Translations under genes and position numbers: made by a program
Notes under the pieces: model-generated
Seen by the model: only the letters and a program-made list of their open reading frames with translations
The model's database searches: none
Told to the model about the DNA's origin: nothing
Assembly: GCA_016235165.1 (NCBI GenBank)
Contig: JACRLX010000020.1
Coordinates: forward strand, 1-64,000
Length of the DNA: 64,000 nucleotides
Direction: 5' to 3'
DNA from: Rhodocyclales bacterium
GTDB lineage: Bacteria; Pseudomonadota; Gammaproteobacteria; Burkholderiales; Rhodocyclaceae
In this document: positions 47,343-56,121 of the stretch, piece by piece
Layout of the letters: every line of letters starts with the position of its first letter
Position numbering within the stretch: the stretch's first letter is position 1

Positions 47343-49001
47343 TCACGGCGCAATTTTCCGCTTCAGAAACCTCGCCACCGGCCGCGGCAGGCCTTCGAGC
47401 GAGCCGAGGATGTGCGGCAGCAGCTTGAGCTTGAGGCCGGCCAGCGAGGGCGGCACCATGGCCTCGATCAGGTGCGGGCCGGAGCTGGCCAGCGCCTGCT
47501 CCAGTGCGCGGGTGAAGTCCTCGGCGGTCTCGGCGCGCACCGAGGGCACGCCCATGCCCTGCCCCAGTTGCGCGAAGTTCAGCACCGGGCCGTGCAGGTC
47601 GAGCTGGCTTTTTGCCTTCGGCCCCGCCTCCTCGGCGCCGACTCGGTTGAGTTCGACATTGAGCACCGAATACGAGGCATTGTTGAAAATGATGGCGATG
47701 ACATTGAGCTTTTCGCGCGCCAGGGTCCATAGCGCCTGGATGGTGTACATCGACGCGCCGTCGCCGATAAGCGCCAGCACCGGGCGATCCGGGCAGGCGA
47801 TGGCGGCGCCCACGGCATTGGGCAGGCCCTGGCCGATGGCGCCGCCGGTCAGGGTGATCAGGTCGTGGCGCGGCGCGCCGGCGGTGAACTTGCCCAGCAT
47901 CAGCCCCGAGGTGATGGCCTCGTCGATGAGGATGGCATTATCGGGCAGCAGGTGGCCGACCGCCTTGCAGACCTTTTCGGCGCTGAGCTTCTTGCCGCGT
48001 GGCCGGCTGGGTCGGTCGGGCTTTGCGAGAGCCGGCGCCGAAGAGTCGGCGCTGACGGCACGGCAAAGCGCCTGCAAGCTGGCGGCCGCATCCTGCGCCG
48101 GACCGGCCAGCTCGTGCAGGGTGCAGGTTTCGGGCACCAGGTAGCTCTGCTTGCCGGGATAGGCGAAGAAGGACACCGGCGCCTTGGCGTCGACCAGCAC
48201 CAGGTGGTCGATGTCGCGCAGTTGCACGTTCGCCAGTTCGGCCAGATAGGCGATGCGCTCCACGGCCGGCAGGCCGGCGCCGCGTTCCAGGCGCGTGGGA
48301 AAGACCTCGCAGTGCAGCTTGGCGCCGGTCTTCGCCGCGATGCGCGCCGCGGCCAGCAGCGCCGGCTCGCGCAGCGCGCTGTGGCCGAGCAGGAAGGCCA
48401 CGCGCTTGCCGGATTGCAGCACCGCCGCGAGCGTCGCGATCGTGGTTTCCTCGGCCACCGGAGCGGCGGCTACGGGGCGCGCCAGCTCGGGCACGCCGCC
48501 CTCGCCCCAGGAGACATCGGCGGGCAGGATCAGCGTGGCCACCTGGCCGGGCCGCGCGCGCGCCGCGGCGATGGCGTCGGCGGCGTCCTTGCACAGATCG
48601 GCGGTGGACTTCGAGGTCCGCAGGAAGCCGGGCGAGACATTGCGCGCCACGGTCTCGATGTCGGATTGCAGCTGCGCATCCAGGGGCACGTGGTAGGTGG
48701 CGTGGTCGCCGACGATGTTGATCACCGGCACCTTGCCCTTGCGCGCATTGTGCAGGTTGGCCAGGCCGTTGCCGAGGCCGCAGCCCAGGTGCAGCAGCGT
48801 GGCGGCCGGCTTGTCGGCCATGCGCGCGTAACCGTCGGCGGCGCCCGTGGCCACGCCCTCGAACAGGCACAGCACGGCACGCAGCCGCGGCGCGGAATCC
48901 AGCGCGGCGACGAAATGCATCTCGCTGGTGCCGGGGTTGGTGAAGCAGACCTCGACCCCGGCATCGACCAGGGTGCGCACCAGCGCATGGGCTCCGTTCA
49001 T
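47343..49001 (-). CDS. Thiamine-diphosphate enzyme, acetolactate synthase / benzoylformate decarboxylase-like
   Basis: 552-residue ThDP enzyme. The catalytic Glu lies in LFEGVATGAADGYAR. The cofactor motif starts at GDGASMYTIQALWTL and ends at the FNNASY asparagines. The central domain is short and lacks an obvious FAD site. The closest families are acetolactate synthase-like large subunits and benzoylformate decarboxylase; the substrate cannot be told from sequence. AGAGGACCACAG precedes the chosen ATG (MNGAHALV); an ATG six codons upstream is also possible. It starts 50 bp after hybE on the same strand, so it may belong to the hydrogenase operon. Confidence 0.82.
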   Translation of the reverse strand: MNGAHALVRTLVDAGVEVCFTNPGTSEMHFVAALDSAPRLRAVLCLFEGVATGAADGYARMADKPAATLLHLGCGLGNGLANLHNARKGKVPVINIVGDHATYHVPLDAQLQSDIETVARNVSPGFLRTSKSTADLCKDAADAIAAARARPGQVATLILPADVSWGEGGVPELARPVAAAPVAEETTIATLAAVLQSGKRVAFLLGHSALREPALLAAARIAAKTGAKLHCEVFPTRLERGAGLPAVERIAYLAELANVQLRDIDHLVLVDAKAPVSFFAYPGKQSYLVPETCTLHELAGPAQDAAASLQALCRAVSADSSAPALAKPDRPSRPRGKKLSAEKVCKAVGHLLPDNAILIDEAITSGLMLGKFTAGAPRHDLITLTGGAIGQGLPNAVGAAIACPDRPVLALIGDGASMYTIQALWTLAREKLNVIAIIFNNASYSVLNVELNRVGAEEAGPKAKSQLDLHGPVLNFAQLGQGMGVPSVRAETAEDFTRALEQALASSGPHLIEAMVPPSLAGLKLKLLPHILGSLEGLPRPVARFLKRKIAP

Positions 49002-49051
49002 CTGTGGTCCTCTCGACATGACGCCGCAATTCGCGGCGCTTGCCGGCAAGC

Positions 49052-49540
49052 TTACCCCAAGGCGAGGAAGCGGCGGCGCGAGAGCGAAGGCTCGTCGCGA
49101 AGAGTTTCTGCGGCCGGCTTGGCGGCCTGACCGGGTGCCGTCAGCAGCGCCTCCAGCGAGGCGCGCGCGGTCAGGCTGGCTTCGTGCTGGGTGGCAAAGC
49201 GGTCCATGGGCGAAAACAGCGGGCAACTCTGGTATTCGCCGAGCTCCGGCTCGCGGCTGCCGAGGAAGGCGAAATCGCCGGCGGGAAAGCGCACGAAGCG
49301 GCGTTTGTTGTCGCCGGTAGCGACCCAGCCCTGCCCGCTGCCGGGCAGCAGCAGCAGGCTCATGCACCACGGCGTCACCACCACGCCCAGCCAGTGTCCC
49401 TGCCAGCGCTGGAAATCGACCGCCTCGACGCTCAGCGTGTGGTTGAGGATGGGCACATCGGCCATCTGTTCGCGCTGGATGCGGAAGAAGGCCGCTTCGA
49501 CGGCGTCGGCGGGGTTTTCCGCCTGGAAGCGGACGTTCAT
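49052..49540 (-). CDS. hybE: HybE-family hydrogenase chaperone
   Basis: 162 residues of the HybE/HupJ family. Shared blocks with HoxT: GHWLGVVVTPWCMSLLLLP, RRFVRFPAGDFAFLGS and YQSCPLFSPMDRFAT. It is presumed to keep the HybO small subunit from premature Tat export until it joins HybC. The ATG overlaps the hybG stop by four bases; an upstream frame continuing into hybG was not used. It ends in an arginine-rich SRRRFLALG. Confidence 0.86.
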   Translation of the reverse strand: MNVRFQAENPADAVEAAFFRIQREQMADVPILNHTLSVEAVDFQRWQGHWLGVVVTPWCMSLLLLPGSGQGWVATGDNKRRFVRFPAGDFAFLGSREPELGEYQSCPLFSPMDRFATQHEASLTARASLEALLTAPGQAAKPAAETLRDEPSLSRRRFLALG

Positions 49541-49791
49541 GCCGCCTCGCCCCAGGCGCGGGCATCGCCGCCCTGCGTCATCAGTTCGCCCATCAGTGCC
49601 AGGGCTTCCAGCGCGCGTTCGGCATCGACCTTCTCGAAGGCGAAGCCGCCGGCCTGGATCAACAGGTAGTCGCCGACGGCGACCTCTTCGCCCATCAGCA
49701 GCAGGCTGACTTCGCGCACCTGGCCGAAACATTCGGTGACGGCCATGCCCTCGCGCAGGTCGATCACCCTCGAGGGCGCGGCGAGGCACAT
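49537..49791 (-). CDS. hybG: HybG, HypC-family chaperone for HybC
   Basis: 84-residue HypC-family protein beginning MCLAAPSRVIDL with Cys2 intact. Other conserved blocks are FGQVREVSLLLMG and VGDYLLIQAGGFAFEKVDAERA. It probably serves HybC in the way that HoxL serves HoxG. One base separates it from hybD; the overlap with hybE is four bases. The window therefore has three HypC-family genes. Confidence 0.92.
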   Translation of the reverse strand: MCLAAPSRVIDLREGMAVTECFGQVREVSLLLMGEEVAVGDYLLIQAGGFAFEKVDAERALEALALMGELMTQGGDARAWGEAA

Positions 49792-49792
49792 C

Positions 49793-50281
49793 TCAGGCGG
49801 CCTGCTTCATGGGCTGGACCGCATAGCCGCGCTGCGCCAGTTCATCGGCCGCCATGGCGGCGAGCACGGGAACCTTCTCCGCGATGGTCGGCGTCATTTC
49901 CAGGCCAAGTTCGAGCGAAATGAATTCGACGCCGAGTATCACGATTTCCCTGGGCAGGGTGCCCAGCAGTTCCAGGCTGGCCAGCACATCAGGCAGCGCG
50001 ATCTGGTGCGGCGAGAGCTTGCTGCGGAAGAACACCGGGATCTCGTCGCCGCTGATTTTCACCAGCGTGCCCGGCGCGGCGCCGGTCTTGACCACGTCGA
50101 GCACGATCAGCAGGTCGAGGTCGGACAGGTCCTCGATCATCTCCATGCCCGAGGTGCCGCCGTCGATGGCCATCACGTTCTGCGGCAGGAGCCAGCCGCG
50201 CTCCAGGGCCTCGACGGCGCGCACGCCGGCGGCCTCGTCGCTGAGGATGATGTTGCCGATGCCAAGGACGACGGCGCGCAT
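49793..50281 (-). CDS. hybD: Hydrogenase maturation endopeptidase HybD
   Basis: 162-residue nickel-dependent protease for HybC. Motifs: VLGIGNIILSDEAAGVRAVEAL (metal-binding Asp-Glu), AIDGGTSGMEMIEDL and LDVVKTGAAPGT, plus the His in LSPHQIALPDVL. The ATG at 50281 has GAGG eight bases upstream; a TTG-started extension of five codons is less likely. A REP-like hairpin element lies between it and hybC. Confidence 0.9.
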   Translation of the reverse strand: MRAVVLGIGNIILSDEAAGVRAVEALERGWLLPQNVMAIDGGTSGMEMIEDLSDLDLLIVLDVVKTGAAPGTLVKISGDEIPVFFRSKLSPHQIALPDVLASLELLGTLPREIVILGVEFISLELGLEMTPTIAEKVPVLAAMAADELAQRGYAVQPMKQAA

Positions 50282-50308
50282 ATGGAATACCCTCAAAATT
50301 GCTCTTGT

Positions 50309-50380
50309 TCGTCACCCCGGCGAAAGCCGGGGTCCAGCGCAGTCGATGGCACTGGATTCCGGCGTTCGCCGGAATGACGA
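50309..50380. repeat. REP-like double-hairpin element
   Basis: Two strong hairpins: CCCCGGCGAAAGCCGGGG (50315-50332) and ATTCCGGCGTTCGCCGGAAT (50356-50375). They are enclosed by the familiar GTCA...TGAC ends and internal GTCCAG/CTGGAT. Elements of this type are common and multi-copy in proteobacterial genomes. Lying between hybC and hybD, it may attenuate transcription or protect the hybC message. Confidence 0.8.
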
Positions 50381-50389
50381 TGGTTGCGT

Positions 50390-52096
50390 TTATACGGCTT
50401 TTACCGAAATCGCGGTATTGCTTTCCTTGTCGGTCAAATGGATCGCGCAGGCGATGCAGGGGTCGAAGGAATGCACGGTGCGCAGCACTTCCAGCGGCTT
50501 CTCGGCATCGGCGATCGGGGTGTTGAGCAGCGAGGCCTCGTAGGGGCCGGGCTCGTCCTTTTCGTTGCGCGGGCAGGCGTTCCAGGTCGAGGGCACGACG
50601 CACTGGTAGTTCTTGATCTTGCCGTTGTCGATCACCACCCAGTGCGACAGCGCGCCACGCGGCGCCTCGTGGAAGCCGACGCCCATCACCTCGTCCTTGG
50701 GGAAGACCGGCGCATTGAAGGTCTTGGTGTCGCCCTTGCCGATGTTCTCCACCAGCGTCGACCACTGCCCGGCCAGCATATCGACCTGCACGGCGGCGGA
50801 CACGGCGCGCGCCGCGTGGCGGCCGATGGTGGAATGCATGGCATCCAGCCCGACCTTGGTCTTGGCCAGCGCCGAGACGGTGTCGAGCGCGGCGGTGGCG
50901 TATTTCTTGGTCGGCTCGTGGCCGGCGGCAAGCATGTTCAGCACGCGCGCCAGCGGACCGACCTGGGCCACCTTGCCGTAGAAGGTCGGCGACTTGAGCC
51001 AGGAATACTTGGCGTCGTCCTTGAAGTCGGTGTAGTTGGGCTTGGTCTCGCCCTTGTAGGGATGCAGAGCGCCGCCCTTGGAATAGTCGTACCAGGAATG
51101 CTTGACCGATTCCTCGACGCCCTTGGTGAAGTACTCGTCGCCGAACTTGCTGATCGGCTTGAATTTGGCGAGGTCGCCGCCCTCGATGAAGCCGCCGGGC
51201 ATGGCGAACTTGGTGCCTTTGGTATCCATCGGGATGTCGGGCACGGCCAGGTAGTTGGTAACGCCCTTGCCGATGGCGGTCCAGTCGGCGTAGAAGGCGC
51301 CGACCGCGGCGACGTCGATCAGGTAGACGTTCTTGACGAAGTCGGACAGCTCGTCGATGTAGCCCTTGATCGCCATCAGGCGCTCGACCGTCAGCACCGC
51401 CTGCGAGTCGGTGGCGATCGGGTTGGCGACGCCGCCCACGGCCACGTTCTGGATGTGCGGGGTCTTGGCGCCCAGTATCGAGACGATCTTGTTGGCCTTG
51501 CGCTGCACTTCCAGCGCCTGCAGGTAGTGGGCCACGGCCATCAGGTTGACCTCGGGCGAGAGCTTCATCGCCGGGTGGCCCCAGTAGCCGTTGGTGAAAA
51601 TACCGAGCTGCCCGCCATTGACGAAATGCTTGAGCCGCTCATGCACGCGGCGCATCTCGTGCTTGCCGTTGAGATGCCAGGACGAGAGGCTCTCGCCCAG
51701 CGCCGCCGCCTTGTCCGGATCGGCCTTCAGGGCGGACGTGACATCGACCCAGTCGAGCGCCGAGAGGTGGTAGAAGTGCACGATCTGGTCATGCACGGCA
51801 TGGGCGAGGATGATCAGGTTGCGGATGTACTGGGCGTTGAGCGGCACTTCCATCTGCAGGGCATTCTCGACGGCGCGCACCGAGGTGATGGCATGCACCG
51901 TGGTGCACACGCCGCAGATGCGCTGGGTGATGGCCCAGGCGTCGCGCGGATCGCGGCCGAGCAGGATGAGTTCGACGCCGCGCCACATCTGGCCCGAGGA
52001 CCAGGCCTTCTTGACGCGACCGCCGTCGACATCGACGTCGATGCGCAGGTGGCCTTCGATGCGGGTGATGGGATCAATCGTTACGCGCTTGGACAT
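50390..52096 (-). CDS. hybC: [NiFe]-hydrogenase large subunit HybC
   Basis: 568-residue catalytic subunit of a second, Hyb-type (group 1c-like) membrane hydrogenase. Ni-Fe ligands: RICGVCTTVH and DPCIACAIH. A 15-residue C-terminal extension (LTDKESNTAISVKAV) is removed by HybD. The ATG at 52096 (MSKRVTIDPITRIEGHL) fits the family; frames further upstream lie in hybB. Hyb enzymes couple H2 to the quinone pool through HybA and HybB. Confidence 0.96.
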   Translation of the reverse strand: MSKRVTIDPITRIEGHLRIDVDVDGGRVKKAWSSGQMWRGVELILLGRDPRDAWAITQRICGVCTTVHAITSVRAVENALQMEVPLNAQYIRNLIILAHAVHDQIVHFYHLSALDWVDVTSALKADPDKAAALGESLSSWHLNGKHEMRRVHERLKHFVNGGQLGIFTNGYWGHPAMKLSPEVNLMAVAHYLQALEVQRKANKIVSILGAKTPHIQNVAVGGVANPIATDSQAVLTVERLMAIKGYIDELSDFVKNVYLIDVAAVGAFYADWTAIGKGVTNYLAVPDIPMDTKGTKFAMPGGFIEGGDLAKFKPISKFGDEYFTKGVEESVKHSWYDYSKGGALHPYKGETKPNYTDFKDDAKYSWLKSPTFYGKVAQVGPLARVLNMLAAGHEPTKKYATAALDTVSALAKTKVGLDAMHSTIGRHAARAVSAAVQVDMLAGQWSTLVENIGKGDTKTFNAPVFPKDEVMGVGFHEAPRGALSHWVVIDNGKIKNYQCVVPSTWNACPRNEKDEPGPYEASLLNTPIADAEKPLEVLRTVHSFDPCIACAIHLTDKESNTAISVKAV

Positions 52097-52109
52097 TCTT
52101 GTATCTCCC

Positions 52110-53282
52110 TTAATGAGCCGCCTGCACGTCTTCCCTCGGTAGCACGGGGAAACGGCGGGTGATGACGATGTAACCGAGAACCTCGATCGCAAACATGCCG
52201 GCAGTGACCAGCACCTCGGCCAGGGTCGGGAAGTAGCTGAAGCCGCCGGCATCGCCGACGTTGGTTTCGTAACCGATCAGGAAACCGTTGAGGCGCAGCA
52301 TCGCGCCGCCCAGCATCAGCAGCAGGCCGGCGAGGAACAGCCGCGCCGGATTGCGGCGATTGCCCTCGGCACCGATCAGGATCAGCGGCGCGGCCATGCT
52401 CAGCATCTCGATCCAGAAACACAGCGCCTCGACCGAGGGCACGAAGGCCTTGGGAAGTGCCCCGCGCACCAGCAGGTCGCCGACGCGTACCACCAGATAC
52501 ACGGCAAGGAAGCCGAGCATGATCTTCGCCAATGGCGTCAGCATGTGGGTTTCGATCTTGCGCCGATAGGCGGTCGAGGTCAGGCAGGATTCGAACAGCA
52601 CCACCGCATAGCCCATGGTGATCGCCGTCAGCAGGTAAAGCAGTGGCTGCAACGGCGTCTGCCACAACGGATGGATCTGCACCCCGAGCACCACCAGCAG
52701 CGTACCCAGCGAGGACTGGTGCATCATCGGCAGCACCGTACCCAGGGCGATGACGAAGAACATCGCCTTGCCTACCTTGCGTCGCGCATCGTCCTTGCCG
52801 AGCTTTTCCAGCACCACCGGCGAGAACTCGATCCACATCACGATCACGTACAGCGTGATGCAGACCGCGACCTCGAACATCACCGAATTCGGGTTGATCG
52901 AGCCTGGCCAGAACATGTTCCACACGTTCCACCAGCGGCCGAGGTCGAAGATCACGCCGGCGGCGGCCAGGGTGTAGCCGAACAGGCTGGCCAGCAGGGC
53001 CGGCCGCACCAGCGGGTGGTATTCGCCGCGGTTGAAGATGTAAACCAGCATCGCCACCGAAAAGCCGCCGCAGGCGAAGGCCGAGCCGATCACCACGTCG
53101 ACCACCACCCAGATGCCCCAGGGATAGCCGTCGTTGAGGCCGGTCACGGCACCGAGGCCGAACAGGAAGCGCACCACCAGGATCGCCGCCATCAGCGCGA
53201 TCAGCACCCCGCAGGTCAGCGTGACGGCATTGACCAGGCTGCCGCCGACGGCTGCCGGACTTGCATGATGATTGTTGGCCAT
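52110..53282 (-). CDS. hybB: Hydrogenase membrane subunit HybB (NrfD-like)
   Basis: 390-residue integral membrane protein with about ten hydrophobic helices, for example VTLTCGVLIALMAAILVV and FGYTLAAAGVIFDLGRWW. NrfD/HybB motifs include NDGYPWGIWV and VLPMMHQSSLGTLL. It has no heme and exchanges electrons with quinone. The ATG at 53282 (MANNHHASP) has GGGAGG nine bases upstream. A GTG two codons earlier overlaps the hybA stop but leaves too little room for that ribosome site. Confidence 0.93.
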   Translation of the reverse strand: MANNHHASPAAVGGSLVNAVTLTCGVLIALMAAILVVRFLFGLGAVTGLNDGYPWGIWVVVDVVIGSAFACGGFSVAMLVYIFNRGEYHPLVRPALLASLFGYTLAAAGVIFDLGRWWNVWNMFWPGSINPNSVMFEVAVCITLYVIVMWIEFSPVVLEKLGKDDARRKVGKAMFFVIALGTVLPMMHQSSLGTLLVVLGVQIHPLWQTPLQPLLYLLTAITMGYAVVLFESCLTSTAYRRKIETHMLTPLAKIMLGFLAVYLVVRVGDLLVRGALPKAFVPSVEALCFWIEMLSMAAPLILIGAEGNRRNPARLFLAGLLLMLGGAMLRLNGFLIGYETNVGDAGGFSYFPTLAEVLVTAGMFAIEVLGYIVITRRFPVLPREDVQAAH

Positions 53283-53284
53283 GG

Positions 53285-54337
53285 TCACTTGCCTCCCTGA
53301 TCGGACGATTCCTCGTCCTTGACGTTGCGCTTGGCGACATAAGTCATCGCGCCGAGCACGGCAAAGGGCATGATGAGGTTGCCGTACAGCGTATGCTGGA
53401 TGGTTTCCGACAGGGCGGCGGCGGCGTCGGGCGGCAGGTCGGGCATGCCGAGCTTCTGGAAATTTACCGCCGAAAGCTTGAGCACCTGGGTGCCGCCGTA
53501 TTCCTTTTCGCCATACACGTGCTGCAGGTAGTTGCCGGCCACCGCTTCATAGGTCTGGTCCGGCTCATTGCGCCAGCCATGGCGGTTCATCGCCCCCTTG
53601 CCCTCGGGCTTGCCGGACAGCATCCTGACCTGCGCCGGGCGCAGGTGCCCGCGCGGCACCTTCATCGGCTGGCCCGGCTTGTGGGCCAGGCGGCGCTTGG
53701 CTTCGGCCAGCAGGTCCTCGGTGCGGCCGAACAGCGTCGCCCCGGTCGGGCAGACCTCGGCACAGGCCGAGTAGTGGCCGTCCTTGTGGCGATGGCGGCA
53801 CAACTCGCACTTTCCGATGCGGCCGGTGGGCGAGTCGTACTGGTACTTGGGGATGCCGAAGGGACAGGCGGCGACGCAGTAGCGGCAGCCGATGCACTTG
53901 TCCGGGTTGTAGCCGACCACGCCGGTTTCCGGATCCTTGGTCATCGCCGAGACCGGACAGGCCGAAACGCAGGACGGGTCGCCGCAATGCATGCAGGAGG
54001 TCTTCATGAAGGCGAAGCCGTTGACCTCCTGATCCTTGGCATCCATGGTGCCGTTGCGGTACATCTTGATCAGGTTGAAGGTATGGCCCGAGGTGTCGAG
54101 CGGTGTGTCCCACAGGTGATCGAGCGTGGAAAACTCGGCCGGGTTGTCGTTGGCCGTCTTGCAGGCGGCAACACAGGCCTTGCAGCCGACGCAGAGCGTC
54201 GAGTCGTAAAGCAGGCCCATCGCCTCGGGCGGACGGGGACGGGTTTCGCGCGCCGCAGCGGGAGCGGAAGCGACACACGCCGTCGCCGCCGCACCGCCTG
54301 CCAGCACGCCCTTGAGGAAGTCGCGCCGGGTGCCCAT
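53285..54337 (-). CDS. hybA: Hydrogenase ferredoxin subunit HybA
   Basis: 350-residue 4x[4Fe-4S] electron-transfer protein. The Tat signal is TRRDFLKGVLAGG. Cluster cysteines occur in STLCVGCKACVAACK, TSCMHCGDPSCVSACP, DKCIGCRYCVAACPFG and KCELCRHRH/CAEVCP. A C-terminal hydrophobic anchor (LIMPFAVLGAMTYVA) is present. It carries electrons from HybO to HybB. The ATG at 54337 is two bases after the hybO stop. Confidence 0.95.
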   Translation of the reverse strand: MGTRRDFLKGVLAGGAAATACVASAPAAARETRPRPPEAMGLLYDSTLCVGCKACVAACKTANDNPAEFSTLDHLWDTPLDTSGHTFNLIKMYRNGTMDAKDQEVNGFAFMKTSCMHCGDPSCVSACPVSAMTKDPETGVVGYNPDKCIGCRYCVAACPFGIPKYQYDSPTGRIGKCELCRHRHKDGHYSACAEVCPTGATLFGRTEDLLAEAKRRLAHKPGQPMKVPRGHLRPAQVRMLSGKPEGKGAMNRHGWRNEPDQTYEAVAGNYLQHVYGEKEYGGTQVLKLSAVNFQKLGMPDLPPDAAAALSETIQHTLYGNLIMPFAVLGAMTYVAKRNVKDEESSDQGGK

Positions 54338-54339
54338 GA

Positions 54340-55548
54340 TCAGGCTCCGGCCTTGTCGTCGCTGGCGGGCTTGGCGGCGGCCTTGGCGCGCTCGGCCTCC
54401 TCGGCGGCGTGGCTCAAGCCGAGGTTGCGCGTCAGCATCACCGCGGCACCGGCGGCGGCACCGGCCACCGCCGCCACCGCAGCGGCGGAGGCGAAGGAAG
54501 CCGCCTTGCCCTGCTCCTCGACGATGCGCGGGTATTGCAGCGGCGGCGTGACATTGAGCATCTTGGCCACCTGATGGATGGGTTTGGTGAAGCCGACACC
54601 CTTCTCGGTACAGCCGATGCAAGGATGGCCGCAGCCCACCGGCCAGTTGTTCTCGCCGGCGTCGCCAAAGCCCAGGGTCGAACAGTTGGCGTAGGTCTCG
54701 GGCCCCTTGCAGCCGAGCTTGTAGAGGCAGTAGCCCTGGCGGTGGCCGCTGTCGCCGAACTCCATGGCGAAGCGGCCGGCGTCGAAGTGGGCACGGCGTT
54801 CGCAGTTCTCGTGGATCAGCCGCGAGTAGGCAAACTTCGGGCGGCCCAGCTTGTCGAGTTCCGGCAGTTTGCCGAAGGTGAGGAAATGCACCACCGCGGC
54901 AAGGAAGTTGTAGGGGTTGGGCGGGCAGCCGGGAATGGTCATCACCGGCTTGCCGAGGATTTCGGCCACTCCCGCGGAACCTGTCGGGCTGGAATCGGCA
55001 CCGGAAATCGAGGGAATCGTCGAGGGCATGCCGCCCCAGGAGGCGCAGGAGCCGATGGCGATCACGGCGGCGGCATCGGCCGCGCATTCCTTGAGCATGT
55101 CGATCGCGGTATGGCCGCCGACCTTGCAGTAGATGCCGTTGGCCTTGGTCGGGATCGCGCCTTCGACCACCAGCACGTACTTGCCCTTGTTGGCCTTCAT
55201 CGCCGCCTTGCGCGCCGCTTCGGCCTGGTGGCCGGCGGCGGCCATCAAGGTCTCGTGGTAGTCGAGCGAGATGACGTCGAGGATCAGTTTCTCCAGCGTC
55301 GGATGCTCGGCGCGCAACAGCGATTCGGAGCAGCCCGTGCATTCCTGGAAATGCAGCCAGATCACCGAGGGCCGTTTGGCCGCTTCGACCGCCTTGGCCA
55401 CCGCCGCCTCGGCGCCGGCCGGCAGGCCCAGCGTGGCGGCGACCGTGGCGCAGAATTGCAGAAACTCACGGCGCGGCATTTGCAGGCGCTGCTCGACTTC
55501 CTGCAAGGCATCGCGGCCAGTATCGAAGAACTCGTTGATGTTGCCCAT
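54340..55548 (-). CDS. hybO: [NiFe]-hydrogenase small subunit HybO (O2-sensitive type)
   Basis: 402-residue precursor with a Tat signal (MPRREFLQFC, a variant of the twin-arginine motif). The proximal-cluster motif is ECTGCSES, and the later position is SCASWGG. Glycine stands where HoxK has Cys19 and Cys120, the pattern of O2-sensitive enzymes. Further cluster ligands: PGCPPNPYN, HENCERRAHF, GCKGPETYANCS and HPCIGCTEKG. A C-terminal hydrophobic helix (AAAVAAVAGAAAGAAVML) precedes a Lys/Ala-rich tail. First gene of the hyb operon. Confidence 0.95.
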   Translation of the reverse strand: MGNINEFFDTGRDALQEVEQRLQMPRREFLQFCATVAATLGLPAGAEAAVAKAVEAAKRPSVIWLHFQECTGCSESLLRAEHPTLEKLILDVISLDYHETLMAAAGHQAEAARKAAMKANKGKYVLVVEGAIPTKANGIYCKVGGHTAIDMLKECAADAAAVIAIGSCASWGGMPSTIPSISGADSSPTGSAGVAEILGKPVMTIPGCPPNPYNFLAAVVHFLTFGKLPELDKLGRPKFAYSRLIHENCERRAHFDAGRFAMEFGDSGHRQGYCLYKLGCKGPETYANCSTLGFGDAGENNWPVGCGHPCIGCTEKGVGFTKPIHQVAKMLNVTPPLQYPRIVEEQGKAASFASAAAVAAVAGAAAGAAVMLTRNLGLSHAAEEAERAKAAAKPASDDKAGA

Positions 55549-56121
55549 TGCGCTGTCCCCCTGGTTGCCAGGTCGGCATAGACCTGATTGGAGAAGGGCT
55601 AACGCAATTACTGCGCCAACAATGACTTAGCGGATTCCAGCCTTAAGTTTCAGTCGCTTGCGAAGATTTGATTTCCACCTAAAGCATTTAAATCGGATAG
55701 TGCCTTATCACCTCACTAACCACATCACCCGGCGAAGGAAGCGACGGACCGGGTTCAGCGTGAATGCCGATCATCATCATGTTCGTTCTCAAGACCTGGC
55801 TGGCCAGGCATGTCGATGAAAGCGATCGCCGTTTTGGGCCTCTATCGCCGCCGACGTCCGCGGCATCGACGACGCACTGAGAATATCCATTATTTTCAAT
55901 GATATAAAAAACAAGTAAGTTTTGTTGCGATTGCAATTATTTGACTGATGTCAATATGCACCGCAACAATCAGGCTAATATTCGGCCGTCCAAGTTGGGT
56001 GAAATCCATTACGAAAGTCATATCCGGACATCACTCGAACAAAGCAGTTCCGCAGGCAACGGGCCGTGGCGAGTCCAATCGCCAAGGCTACCAGGATTCG
56101 ATACGCAAACAGGAGAGGAAA
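55549..56121. other. Divergent intergenic region, AT-richer than surroundings
   Basis: 573 bp between hybO and a hemerythrin gene reading the opposite way. It contains a sigma-54-like site (55603-55618) and an AT-rich stretch near 55890-55960 (ATTATTTTCAATGATATAAA). Short frames within it show no family and are not called. Confidence 0.55.
55603..55618 (-). promoter_or_regulatory. Candidate sigma-54 promoter of the hyb operon
   Basis: The minus strand reads TGGCGCAGTAATTGCG. It matches 13 of 16 consensus positions, with correctly spaced GG and GC. Predicted start about 45 bases before the hybO ATG. It is weaker than the hoxK site but would place both hydrogenases under HoxA. Confidence 0.5.

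Noticed and set aside
55688-55936. Small minus-strand frame (82 codons) upstream of hybO
   Set aside because: No ribosome site, no motif, and it lies in an AT-rich presumed regulatory region.
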